Of a DNA stretch of 64,000 bases, positions 31,024 through 42,345 are shown piece by piece (within the stretch, counting starts at the first letter, position 1; every line of letters starts with the position of its first letter). A program made the translations under genes and the position numbers. The notes beneath the pieces were generated by a model. That model was given only the letters and a program-made list of their open reading frames with translations. It ran no database searches and was not told the origin of the DNA. The stretch comes from Eutreptiella sp. 'Long Island Sound 2002' (Eukaryota; Euglenozoa; Euglenophyceae; Eutreptiales; Eutreptiaceae), in the NCBI GenBank assembly GCA_964036045.1, contig OZ038378.1, positions 147,096,634 through 147,160,633 on the forward strand. Reading direction: 5' to 3'.

Positions 31024-32640
31024 GAAGAAAGGGCTTCGGTCCAGCTCAATACCTCAATCACCATGCTATCCTTCAGAGGGAAGAAAGGCATGGGAGTGGA
31101 GCCCACGGACCTGCTGGCCCTTCAAGCTTTCGCAACGGATGACCAGCGGATCAGGGCCGCCATGCCGTCGGTAGAGCAAGAGACCACCCCTCAGACCAAT
31201 CAGGTCGGAGGGGCAATTGCTCGAGGGTTGCCGGGCCGTGGCCATCCAGCCGACCATGTGCTGCTTCGTGTCTGCACGCCACTGAATCGCACTAACAGAG
31301 CAGTCCAGTTCCTCCTGAATATTCCAGCCTGGCACCATTGATTGCGCCATCGATTGACTGTCCGCAGATGATTGTTGTTACACAAGACATGCCCATGCCT
31401 CCATTCCAATGGGGCCCGCCCTGTACCAACGCGAAATTGGGTGAGCGCCCAACACTGCCAGTGGCAGAAAAACTCCAAAGCAAAATCGAGAGCAGTTTGC
31501 CAGATTGGCAGCGCTGCTGAAAACTTAGGCTTACTGAGGCTGAGAGGGTGGCCACGTGCCAGTGGCAAAACGGGGAGGAGGCAGTGATAATCAAGTGTGG
31601 GTCAGGCCAAAAGGGAAGACAGAAGGGCAAGGGGGCGGCGCGAGAAACGGCTGACAAACTGAAGCAGACGGGAGAGGCTGCCATGAATGAAGGACACGAA
31701 GAGTGCGCGCTACTGGTGTGTGTTCAGTGGCTGCATTGTACCGAAGCAAAGGATCATCAACCAGACCCTTCTGTACCCTTCGCTCCAAATCCCGGCTGTT
31801 GATGCCCCAATCCCGCAGCGTCCAAAACCCCCCATCGTTGTTGCCTTCGTGGATCTGCGTGTCGCATGCAGGGGCTGCAATGAATCCTGTCCACACAACC
31901 TGAAGGGTTTTTTTTTTTTACTGACTCCAGAAGTTCAAAGAGTACTCAAGACTGTGCTTCGGAAAGTGGGTGACTCCAGCATATGAGCATATGATACAGT
32001 GGATCCCCGCAACGCGGGGCACATGGCAAAGACCCAGAGTTCACATGCGTATACCAGAGGGCTCTCTCGGTAGGCAAACCGCCACGCCATAAGGCAAACC
32101 TGTAATGTGTTAGAGTAAAGGGGAAAGAGTAAAGGGTGACAAGCTTTCGTCGCTTTGCAAGGGCCATGTCCGGTGGCGGCCGTTGGCCCACGATTCCGGG
32201 TCTTGTGCGACACTGGCGCTCAGCCAGAGGCGACTCCACTCGGTGGGCGGCGCAACCTGAAGGGGTTGTTTGGCCGTCCACTTGTTCGCTCCCATTGCAC
32301 TGTTAGCCCCGCCCGTGCACTTGCGCGCGCATGATACTGCATTGCTGGGGGTGGGGGTGGGGGGTGGGGGGGGGGGGGCAGCTTCGTGGACATTGCAAAG
32401 AGCTGTCGCAGAAAAAATGGAGCAGTGCGATGAAAAAAATACCACACCTCATAACAATTTCACACACAAACCAATGCAAATTGGAATAGGGTTCTGGAGC
32501 AAAATTGCATCATCAACCCATGGCACTTAGTGGCGGGATGGTCTCCACGGTGGTTGTAGGGCGTGTTGGTGCCAGTTTGAACAGGCTTACTGAGCACTGG
32601 ACGTAGCATAGTCCCCATGCACCAACCAGTTGGCAATCCT
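31024..32640. other. No supportable gene; degenerate coding-like patches on minus strand
   Basis: Minus frames around 31066-31350 (DTKQHMVGWMATA) and 31700-31896 (GGFWTLRDWGINSRDLERR) look protein-like but change frame. The TKQH...W pattern loosely recalls the C-terminal part of the RT ORF ([13 protein letters not shown]), so this could be an old, broken relative. Evidence is weak. Confidence 0.2.
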
Positions 32641-32839
32641 TGCTTGAGGGCGGCCTAGTATTTGAAGGGGGGGGGGATTGGTTTTTTTGGTGTGCTTTCA
32701 GTGAACAAAGTCCGACCGCTGCCCAGGTGAAGTCTCCTCACAAAGAGAGCGGGACACCAAAAAGAAAGGAGAAGGCGCAGGCGCAGCCACTACCGATCCC
32801 GATCGCAACAAGGGCGGCCAAAATGGCATCCTTCTCGGT

Positions 32840-33170
32840 GTAAGAGCGGACCTTCGGACACTTCGAACATATCCTCCAGCACTGTGGCCGCACTTTGCCC
32901 AGCAGCAATGAGGCGGGCAGCACAGCGTGATGCCAACGGCCGCTTGTCCGACCCGATGGCAAGAATCAACACCTCACGTGCGTCACAATTCTGCACCAAA
33001 GTCTCGCAGGCATCGGAGACACGGCACAATACACTCCGCAATACTTGCGGTGCACTACGCTTGTTGGCACGATGTGCATCTACGTGCTTTGCCAATTTGA
33101 CGAATCCTAGCTTGAAATGCGGGTCGCCCGAATCTGCATTTCGTTCTTCGCCCACCACTTGCACATCTTT
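32840..33170 (-). CDS. Possible exon, helical repeat-like
   Basis: The minus frame reads FVKLAKHVDAHRANKRSAP, then SDACETLVQNCDAREVLILAIGSD and AARLIAAGQSAATVLEDMF, a pattern of amphipathic helices as in HEAT/ARM-type proteins. No firm splice sites, start or stop were found, so the boundaries are only those of the protein-like stretch. It may be chance. Confidence 0.25.
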
Positions 33171-33749
33171 GGGTTCCATGGACGCCCGTGGCACGGAACG
33201 CAATGCAATTTCTCCCGGGATTCACCACCACGTGCCATTCCGGTGCAATGGGGGTCCAAGGAAACGGTCTCCATACTGTCCACATGTGTCTAATGAACCT
33301 TCTCGGGTGCATGCTGCATCACGGGACATTGACCACGCAAGGGATTGACAATCGGAACACCAAATGGCAGTGCTGGTGTGCACTTCTAATCGGCACCTAG
33401 GGCAAGAGCGCTACCCTCTGCCTCTGGGCACTTGTTGGAACCTCATCCTCCCCATCCATCTCTCTAGGAGGAGGCGCATCAGCATGGCAGCCCGGGCAGG
33501 TGCAGCAGCGGCAGAAAAAAATTGAGAAAACTTGGCACTTGGCACTTGGGCTTGGATGGCGGGACTATGCCTGCCTTATGTTTCTTGCCCTAGCAATGGA
33601 GGGGCGAGCTGCCGTGTCTCCAGACCTGCCAAAATTCCATTCAATTCCACGGACTTGTAGTGTGGTTCGCCCATGCAGCGTCCAGCGTCCTGTGAGGAAG
33701 AAAGCAAGGGAGATGACATGTGCTGGGTCTACAATGGAAAGCACAATCA

Positions 33750-34090
33750 GGCCCCTGAATTCTGCACCCTGTAGCACCAGCCCCAGTTGGTGCAACAAGA
33801 ATTTTTTTAATTTAATGTGATGCTTGCCACAAGTCCTCGGGTCTTGAATTCTGCACCCTGCAGCCCCTACTGGTGCTCCGGGAATTTTTTTGTTTTTAAT
33901 GGGATGTTTGCCACAGGTCCTGGGGTCATCAATTCTGCACAGTGCAGCCCCTACTGGTACACCGCCATTTTTTTTGTTTTTAGTCTGCTGTTTGCCACAG
34001 GTTCTGGGGTCATCAATTCTGCACCGCGCAGCCCCTACGGGGACACCCGGAATTTTTTGTTTTTGTCTGATGCTTGCCACAAGTCCCTAC
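33750..34090. repeat. 84-bp minisatellite, four units
   Basis: Units carry AATTCTGCACC, CAGCCCCTACTGG, GGAATTTTTTTG and TTGCCACAGGTCCTGGGG; spacing is about 84 bp (28 codons) in the last three. On the minus strand it reads as a repeated PVGAAxCRIDDPRTCGK peptide, open from 34080 to 33565. The same unit occurs at 16798-16990. The open frame follows from the period being a multiple of three and is not evidence of coding. Confidence 0.75.
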
Positions 34091-34680
34091 CCTGTCCTAC
34101 TCAGTGATGAAATATGCACAATCCATACATCCTGTGAAAGCAAGGCAAGGAGCAGAATGGGGCAGGGGCAAGGGCAGTTTTGGAAGGAGACCAGTTCATG
34201 ACATGCAATGTGCAAAGAGGTGATCCAAAACATTGACTGATTTGGTGCAAACAACACCAAATCCGTACAAGTTGTTGTCGTCGAGAATAACATTCCAAAT
34301 GCTACAGTTTGACCGTGACAGTTTGTTTTCGCGATCAACCCCCGAGAGAGAGAGGGGGGGCGGGCTATGAAATTCGTCTCCAAGTGCGATTTCCACCACC
34401 CCACCTGGACAATGACGGTGAAACGGGTCCCGTGCTTACCCAGGGGAGGGGGGTCAGCATGCTCTGAGCAACATTGAGGCCTGGCCAAAACACTGGGGGG
34501 CAGAAGAAACGGACGAACTACCGCGGACGTAGACCCTTGAAATGCCCACATGCACGTGAGGAGGTATAGGGCGTTTGATAATGTGATAGCGACTCAAAGA
34601 TGTGGAACAGGCCGGGATTATGGACGTAAAATGGTGACTTGGGTGGAACGAAGGGTGTGTGTACAGACCCCTGCAACCCT

Positions 34681-35255
34681 AAAAATGCTATTGCCTTCGG
34701 CAGTGCACCTCAAAGAGAGGCTGACAGTCAGCCAATCAGTCAGTTCGTTAGGCAGGCAGTCAGTCAGACAGTCAGTCGGGCAAGCAGGCAGGCAGACAGA
34801 AACACAAAGTTTGGGTTTTTTCAGTGGCAGACTTGGCTTCAAGCAGTGGGGAGGATGGATAGTGTCAAAACCAGAACGGTCGAACGGTAATGCATCCGAC
34901 CGCAGGCGTGCAGATCGGCGGTTCGAATGCCGGTTGGCCGATTGCCGGCGGTGCCGGCTGACCAGTCATGTGTGCCCACTCTGACCCTCGTTCAAACCCT
35001 GCTGAGCACAAACTTCTGAGCACAAACTATAGACCCCCCCCCACCCCCAAAAAAGTGATATCCAGTTTCAGGGGATAGAGGCCTCAGAATCAAAAAATCC
35101 TTCGGGGGATTGTCTTATAGGGCAAAATGATGATTTTACAAGGGGTTGACATCCAATATCATGCCTTGGGGTATGCTACGCGAATGACCCCCAAAAATGG
35201 GGGAATAAGACGCCTGCGCCTGCGCTTGATCCAACAACCTCTCTTCGAGGTGATT
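34681..35255 (+). repeat. S1 repeat, best full-length copy
   Basis: Head at 34685-34735, GTCAGT/GGCAGG block to 34800, tRNA-like core about 34878-34945 (ACGGTCGAACGGTAATGC and GGTTCGAATGCC), tail with AGGCCTCAGAATCAAAAAATCC, and inverted end CCTCTCTTCGAGGTG. It is about 575 bp and is the clearest copy in the window. Confidence 0.8.
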
Positions 35256-36967
35256 TAGAGCACGCCACTGTTCAGCTCTGTCTCCTCTTAGAACAACTCA
35301 GGTGGGCCGATGAAGCCACAATATGTTCATATACAGTGATGTAATCCAGGTTCTGAGCCTTTGTTTGTGTACATCAGGACCACCCTAGGCCGCAGCCATG
35401 CTGTAGGCACATCTACAACATGTGTGCACTCTCACTGTGTGCATGTGAGCAGAAGGTGTCTACTTGTAGGAAACAGCATGTACAGACCACCGACCACCCT
35501 GTACAACCCCCCCAGACCTGCCCCCTTCCAAGGCACACCAGGGGCGCTTCATGCCATACATGGGGCTGCCAGGGGGGGGCTGTCACCCACCGCAATTCGA
35601 AGGAGCAGCATACGACAGCCATTGAGAAAGTCCAACATTCGGGCGAAATGGAGGGCCGGCATTAAAGGGCAAGGACTCGACCACCAGTGAGGTCCGTGCT
35701 CCTGTCTGCACAATGCAGACGCTTGTCGCGCCCAATCTTGCACGCTGCGTGCCGCGGTGGTTTGAATGCCGGTCGGTGGGGGGTCTGTGTCCTTTTTGGC
35801 AACCTGCTCAATGCCCGTTAGTCCTGCTGATGAGCCAGACCATGATACCGCCCCCTTGTAATAGCTACGCAAAAGTCCCAAATTAATACGGTCCCTTCGC
35901 CTACCGTGGCTTGGAGGCCGTGGACGCCCAGGTTCACAAAGAGAAGATTGCACGGTGAGCTGGTACCAGAAAGGGGAATATCATGCACAAATATCCCCAA
36001 AATCAGAGTTATGTGGGTTCACTTGGGCAAACACTCATAACAAATGTATCCATGACTCTATGTAGCTGGCAAGTTTGTCACCGAACCCATGTCTTATGTG
36101 TCTTATGTGGCTGCACTACATTGGTACCGAATTAAATTGGGTCCCAAAATTAATACGGTCCCTACGCCCGCTGTAGTTTGGACAAGGGGGTGGCTATTAC
36201 AAGGGGGTGGGGGGGGGGGGGGGGGGCACTGTGCCTGCCCACTGTTTTCCCCAACCATCGATTGCCACCCCTTTGCAATCACTCAAACAACGCAGCGGTA
36301 GACAGGACAAGGTGTCCATCGAGGGTTGTTGTGACGGCAGGTTCAAAGATGTCCAGTCAATCATGGCCTCGGACGGTCCACAACCGCCTTCTTTTGGCCG
36401 ACAACCAGTGCCGAGCCGCCCACGCATGCAGGACAAGAGGTCCAAGGCCCCTGCCCATGACCTCCATCATCACCTCTGAAACGGCGTGCACCCCCTCTTT
36501 ACTCCCCCACTGGACGAACACACTCCTGTGGAGCCATGGGTGGGACGACAAAGGGTGGATGGGACCACAAATACTCAGGCTCGCGCACCGCGGACTCCCT
36601 CAAACAATCTCCTGCCAATGGCCGACGGCAACCGAAGGTAACCGACGGTGGTTGAGTTGTGTTGGGTGCTGCCCAAGGGCGCTCCTTGGCCTTCTCTGCT
36701 TCTGCTAAACACTTGGAGGAGGGATGCATTAGAAGGGAAGGGACCCGCGAAGCGGCCCCAGAAGCGGTTAGACAGGCGGTTGGAGAAGGTTGCCGAAGCG
36801 GTTGGGGGCGGTTACTGTGGGTTTCACACGGAAGCTGGCACTTGCCGTCAGGGGGGGCAGTGGCTGGGCGTAGGCTGGGCACCCTGGGAGGGGGGGGGGG
36901 GGGGATTACCCCCCCCCTTCCAATGCATCCCTGGCTTGGAGTGACAGCACCCACCAATGAGCCCGCC
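35256..36967. other. No gene seen
   Basis: G runs occur at 36207-36226 and 36891-36902. Two near-copies of a short segment containing TTAATACGGTCCCT lie at about 35883 and 36152. No coherent coding frame was found. Confidence 0.4.
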
Positions 36968-37567
36968 TCATTCAAAAACCTTCTCGTACTCCCTAAGCCC
37001 CGGGAGCTCCTTGTAGAGGACCTCGTCAAACAAGGTCTCTGTGAATGCCTTGTAAGGGGGCGACACCATCCGGAGGCAGCTCTGCATCGGGGGCGACACC
37101 GTGTCGAACACCTCGGCGAAGGCCCGCGCCGTCGCGGCCGCGTGGCCCCGGGGGTCGGCTGCCGGGCGCGGGAAGCCCGCGGACTTCTCCGTCCAGAGCA
37201 AATCGAACTCCAGCGCGGCGTTGGGGTCCATTTTGATGAATAGGGTAAGCAGCCCGACCACGACCCCCGGGACCTGCTCCTCGAAGCGCGCCTGCACGGC
37301 GGCAACCAGCGCCACGTGGAAGGCCACGTAGGCCCGTTGGTCCGCGTTGAGCCCGGCAAGGCCCGCCAGAGCCGCCCTCACGTCTGCCAGGGTCTCGGCG
37401 ATCTCTGCAGCTCGTTTCTCGGGGTCGCTGGACAGAACGGTCCTTGACTGAGAGATGGACTGCACCATTTTGGTGGCGCCCTCGTGCAATGTGGCGTCCT
37501 GCTCCACTCGGTCAAGGAATGATGTATCCAGATCGAGTTCCGGGGCGGGTCCTGTGCAACGGGACAT
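36968..37567 (-). CDS. Conserved paralogue A of unknown family, 199 aa
   Basis: Single exon, ATG 37567 to stop at 36968. It is similar over its whole length to the protein at 42346-43029: shared LDTSFLD (14-19), LNADQRAYV (73-81), QARFEEQVPGV (92-102), RGHA followed by ATA and FAEVF (140-154), LYKELPGLRE (184-193). The sequence is Ala-rich and predicted mostly helical, with no signal peptide or membrane span. The start was chosen because the paralogues align from just after this Met; the frame is open further upstream without a credible earlier ATG. Orientation and 4.8-kb spacing suggest a tandem duplication later spread apart by S1 and Harbinger insertions. No function can be assigned. Confidence 0.75.
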   Translation of the reverse strand: MSRCTGPAPELDLDTSFLDRVEQDATLHEGATKMVQSISQSRTVLSSDPEKRAAEIAETLADVRAALAGLAGLNADQRAYVAFHVALVAAVQARFEEQVPGVVVGLLTLFIKMDPNAALEFDLLWTEKSAGFPRPAADPRGHAAATARAFAEVFDTVSPPMQSCLRMVSPPYKAFTETLFDEVLYKELPGLREYEKVFE

Positions 37568-38163
37568 GACAATGAAATGGAAGCGCACCGGACGGTGAGA
37601 CGAAGGGAACATGGAGTGCAAAGGACCTTTGACGGTCCAGCCACCGGTGCTGCACATGGGGATGATCGCGAACCACAATATGCCAGGCACTCTCCCGAAG
37701 GGCGCTCACTCATTCAAAAAGGTGGGGGGGGGGGGGGGGGGTTGCAAGTGGATGACCATACAATGAATCATATTTGGGCAGCAACGGACGGCGGTCTGGC
37801 GGTGGCCGACGCCAGTTGGAGGGTAGCCGATGGTGGTTGAGTTGTTTTGGGTGCCGCCGAAGGGCGCTCCTAAGAGAAAGAAAAGTGAAAAGAAAGGACA
37901 GCGTGATAAAGCAGCGCCCTTCTCTGCCTGTCCAGTGTGCGAGGCCCGTTCTGGAACCCTCCACTCCACCCTAGCGCACCGACGAAAATTCTATTGCCTT
38001 CCAAGCACCTCGAAGAGAGCAAGAGAAGAGCCCCCGGCTACATGGGCGTAGCGGCCACTACGTGGGTCCCCATGGGTGCTCAAGTAGCCGCAGTGTCATC
38101 AAATGATCACCCAAACCCATCCGAGGGGCGGCAGGAGGGTTTTGGAAAAAGTCGAATTTTTGA
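37568..38163. other. Upstream of paralogue A; S1 head fragment
   Basis: A G run lies at 37722-37741. 37985-38025 is an S1 head only (TTCTATTGCCTT, CACCTCGAAGAGAG). No gene. Confidence 0.5.
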
Positions 38164-38775
38164 AAATTCTATTGCCTTCAGCAGTGCACCTCGAAGAGAG
38201 GCTGTCAGTCAATTAGACAGGCCAGCAGTCAGTCAGACAGAAACACACACTTTGGGTTTTTTTTTAACGGCAGACACGCGTCCAAGCAGTGGGGAAAACA
38301 ACTGTCTCAGAACCGGCAGTGGCCGAATGGTAATGCAGGCGACCGCAGGCTATATGGTCGGCGGTTTGAACCCCGGTGCGGCCAGTATGGCAGCCACCGG
38401 CGCCGACGCCGGCACCCACCAGGATTTGAACCGCCGACCGAAAAATCTGCGGCTAGGTGCGTTACCATTCGACCGGGGGAGGATGTGACACACAAGTCTC
38501 TCCCATTGCTTGGAGCCTTCTCAGCGAAAACTTTTGACCCCCCCCCACCCCCCCCACCCCCCCCTCAAAAAAGTGTTATCCAGTTTCAGGGGATAGAGGC
38601 CTCAGAATCAAAAAATCCATTGGGGGATGGTCTTATTGGGCAAAATAATGATTTTACAAGGGGTTGGACATCAAATATTATGCCTTGGGGTATGCTACGC
38701 GAATGACCCCAAAAAAGGGGGGTATAGACGCCCGCGCCTGCGCTTGATCTAACAACCTCTCTTCGAGGTGATTTT
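38164..38775 (+). repeat. S1 repeat with fold-back double core
   Basis: Full head and tail. A forward tRNA-like core at about 38318-38392 is followed by an inverted core at about 38415-38482, so two cores face each other across GCCACCGGCGCCGACGCCGG. It has the same arrangement as the copy at 2835-3474. Confidence 0.75.
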
Positions 38776-38964
38776 TCAAATGCCACTAGATAGCCTAAAC
38801 AACAGCAATTCCGGGACTTTCGAGGGGCCCATGGCCCAGGCTACATGGGCCTAGCAGCCACGATGCGGGTCCCCGTGGATGCTCAAGTACCTGGGTTGTC
38901 ACCAAATGATCACCCAAACCCATCTCAGGGGCAACGGAGGGGTTTCAGAAAAGGTCGAATTTTT

Positions 38965-39450
38965 GAAAAATTCTATTGCTTTCGGCAAGGCACCTCGAGG
39001 AGAGGCTGACAGTCAGCCAATCAGTCAGTCAGTCAGGCACGCAGTCAGTCAAGCAGTCGATCGGGCAAGCCGGTAGGCAGACAGGTAGGCGGAAATGCAC
39101 AGTTTGGCTTTTTTTTAGTCGCGGACTACATCTATAAACGGTGGGGACTATAGTGACGCAGGGCCAATAGGTGAACGAGTGGTAGAACACTCGCTTTTAG
39201 CCGGAAAAGACGTCCGTTCGATTCCCGGCCAGCAATCGCCAGCGCGGGTGGATCAAGCTATTTTTTTTCACCCGAGGCTAGTTCAAATCCCTCTGAGCAC
39301 AAACTTTTGACCCCCCCCCCTCCGGACCCCTCCCCTGAAATGTGACATTCAGTTTCAGGGGGATGGAGGCCTCAAAATCAAAAAATCCATTGGGGGATCG
39401 TTTTGTCAGGCAAAATAATGATTTTTACATGGGGTCAGACATCTAGGTCA
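38965..39450 (+). repeat. S1 repeat with a different tRNA-like core, end lost
   Basis: Head and CAGTCAGT block as in other copies, but the core at about 39165-39235 (GGTGAACGAGTGGTAGAACA ... GTTCGATTCCCGGCC) differs from the usual core. The tail breaks off near 39450 without the terminal inverted repeat. Confidence 0.65.
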
Positions 39451-40078
39451 AGCAGCGATCACGATAGTACCTCCACACATCATCATCAACATCCCCCACC
39501 CGAATCTAGAGCAACATGTTGTAGAACTCATCCGCAGCACCTTGCCTGAAAGGTCGGCTGAGCACCACCACGTCCTCAAACTCGAGATATGCCGCACACC
39601 CTTGGGCCTCGACCGTTCCCCCGACGGCACCTTCGCGGACGTACAGATGACGGCATTGGTCAGTGGGATAAAAATGAGGAGATTGTCCAACAGTCCAAGG
39701 TGAACCCATAACTCAATGTTCCGTGGCCCTTTTGGACACCATACCCTTGTTGCTTCGCTTGAGTACAAATGGACTAGCATGCACGCGGAAGTGAAAAGCT
39801 AGGGGACCTTCCTTGCCTAACCGTGCTGCACATAAAATAATGAGGAGACCCCAACCGTGAACTCATTAGACACAACATAGCGTTGGGGTGATCAAGCCGC
39901 GGTGATGCCGCCGCCCCCACCATTGCTGTTGTGTGTGATGGGGACTGCAGGTGCTAGAAAGTCTTATTGCATGAGAGGGACCATCAAGACGCTTGCACCG
40001 ACAGCGGCAGCCATGAAGGAGAAAATGGTCCGGTGGGCTTAACTGCACCAACCGGCATTGCGGCCAGCAACATCCGCG

Positions 40079-40705
40079 GTGTGACGTTAATATCGTGCCT
40101 TTGGGTATGCTACGCGAACGACCCCCAAAAAGGGGGGTGTACGCGCGTGCGCTTGCTCTTCGAGGTGATTTTCACCCAACGCATGCCAGCCTGGAAATGG
40201 CTAAGTCCTCACCGGCAAGGGCCCATACTTGGGGGGCCAACCAAGGGGGGGGTACCCAAAGGTTGGACCCGGGACCCCTGCTAATGGTTAGGGGGTCCAG
40301 ATACAAGAAAACAGTTCCTGGGGTCCTGGGTCCAAATCCACACACAGCGGCTGCAATCCGCAAGGATTTTTCCACCCCCACCCCCTCCCCCTCAAAAAGG
40401 GGGTGCCCAGGTATAGGGGATCAATGGTCGGTAACGATCGCCTGGAAGTCCCCGCCATAGACACTTTTAGCCATTAGTTCCGTGGTTCTTGCACAGCACC
40501 CAGGTACGGGGGGGTAGGGGGGTCAAAATGGAAAAATTCATTGGGGGATCATCTTGTGTCCCAAAATGATGATTCTACAAGGGGTTTGACATCCGATACC
40601 ATGGCTTCAGGTATGCAACGCAAATGACCCCAACGGGGGGGGGGGCGGGGTATATGGCGCCTGCGCCTGCGCTTGATCTAACAACCTCTCTTTGAGGTGA
40701 TTGTT
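40079..40705 (+). repeat. Two S1 tail fragments
   Basis: 40088-40172 and 40525-40705 carry only the S1 end (GGGTATGCTACGCGAACGAC, TTCGAGGTGATT). Between them, 40200-40420 is an inverted relative of 8160-8330 (GGGTCCAAATCCACACACAG). Confidence 0.6.
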
Positions 40706-40867
40706 TGCCGTCTAGGCCCGCTGTAGGGTTCTCATCCTTTTGTGGGTGTCTGTCAACGGCCAGGCGGCGGGCAACTGCAGGGGCTATACTACCCCCCCTT
40801 TGCAATGTACTCGCTGGTGCGTGATTGTTCCCTCAAACCCCCGAGAAAACACGCCCAAACTGGCCAG

Positions 40868-40970
40868 TGGGTTCCCTCTCCCCCCATGAGGGGATTTAAA
40901 AGAGGGTTCCCTCTCCCCCCATGAGGGGATTCAAAAGAGGGTTCCCTCCCCCCCATGAGGGGATTGACGT
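40868..40970. repeat. 35-bp tandem repeat, three units
   Basis: GGGTTCCCTCTCCCCCCATG followed by AGGGGATTYAAAAGA, repeated at 40869, 40904 and 40939. The third unit is truncated by a few bases. Confidence 0.9.
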
Positions 40971-41351
40971 GTGGCACAAAACAAGACATGCACACAAGAG
41001 CATAGGATGCACAAAATGACCAAGAAACAGCAAATCACAGTGTGGTCTATGGTGGAATCTTCGTCAAATGACAGTATGGGCAGGGAACTGGTTCTTTATC
41101 CGCTGGTCAATCAAGAATGGGTGCCGGGCGAACAAATTGCTCCACATGTGCCCCACACTGCTGATTCTCTTCAGCTTTATTGCACCCTTGTGCATAGGGG
41201 GTCCCATTTGGAGGGCTGATGGGCGCATGCTCCTTTTACGGCGAGCACACCCAGAATGTCCTGATTGTTACCCCCGCCCAAAACGCCCCTGAGGAGAGCA
41301 AACACTTTGGCCACAAACATTGTATCAACACCCCTCCTTCCACCAAACATA

Positions 41352-41717
41352 GGGGGAATGTTTGCCCGGCGCACGCCCGGCGCATGCCCGGCGCGCCACC
41401 TTTGTATTAAGTATCTTATTCCTTGCCCCAGGCTTATCCTCCCCCAGGGAAGTCCCCCAAGTAGACCGCACTAGACCGCAAACCTTCTCTGCAAGGCACC
41501 TTGCATAAGCCGAGATATGAGAATTCAACCACACAAAATGTCACCCCCACCACTTCCAACCACCACCCTTGCCATTGTCATAAACTGGGTGCAAAGGATG
41601 GGCCAGATTCTTGGACACGGCGAGAAGGTACTCCAGATTGTTTGGTGAGGGGGGGGCAAAAACAGGCACGGGCGGGGAATGGTCAAAAAAGGATGCCCAG
41701 CGCGCTAACGCTCCCCC
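41352..41717. mobile_element. Harbinger-type short element H5, 366 bp, TSD ATA
   Basis: Ends GGGGGAATGTTTGCCCGGCG and, inverted, GGGGGAGCGTTAGCGCGC, with GCCCGGCGC subterminal repeats as in H3. ATA is duplicated at 41349-41351 and 41718-41720. There is no transposase remnant; it fits a non-autonomous MITE of the same family. Confidence 0.85.
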
Positions 41718-42345
41718 ATAGCACACTCAAGAGCACAATACAGTTGGCACCCATTGCGTTATCTTTGAAAGGGCCCAGGGCCTGTTATGGCCCTTCACAG
41801 TCCCAAATACGCAAATCTGCAGAGGTGCCCAGGGTGAGAAGACAAATCCAAACAAACACAACACCTTTCCAATGGATGCCACCAAAGAGCCGTGCCGCAT
41901 GCACCGCATCAAGTGCTCCCCCAATGTAAAATCAATGTTGCGCAGATTTTCAACATGATCAACATTCATGATTGAATTGCAAAAGAAATTAGTGGTTTGT
42001 GTGATATAGATGAAGCATTGCCTGACATGCAATCAATGCATTTGCACCACAACGCAAAATGGTATTGCTGTAGACAGCCTGAAAAACCACTGTTCCTGTG
42101 TCTCAAGGTGACGGTTCCCTCGCCCCTCCTAGGGAATTGCAAGGGCGATTACATTGCAACGGGGGGAAGGGGTGGCTGGTTGGTAGGGATCAAGGGTAAC
42201 ACAGATGCAGAAGGGAGGGAAGTGTGAGCGGAAAATGCGCTGGACTGCCACCGCACAGACCCCAGAATTAAACACTGCCACCGCTCCTGTTGCCAATCAT
42301 GCCCATTCACTGACAGGGGTCCTGCGAGGGACCATTGCTGCCGCA
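41718..42345. other. No confident gene
   Basis: A minus frame at about 41750-41990 (NVDHVENLRNIDFTLGEHLM and following) is protein-like and partly hydrophobic, but no splice sites, domain or paralogue support it. Confidence 0.25.

Noticed and set aside
36499-37359. 286-codon minus-strand ORF rich in Arg/Pro/Ser
   Set aside because: It is a shadow frame of paralogue A; the conserved blocks shared with 42346-43029 are in the other frame.
39165-39235. A genuine tRNA gene
   Set aside because: A and B boxes are present but the acceptor stem does not pair and it lies inside an S1 repeat.
39506-39720. Minus-strand frame ending AADEFYNMLL and stop
   Set aside because: Reads like a protein C terminus, but it competes with another open frame and has no upstream exon or domain.
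40868-40970. A CRISPR-like array (three 35-bp units)
   Set aside because: Units abut with no variable spacers, and the genome is eukaryotic.
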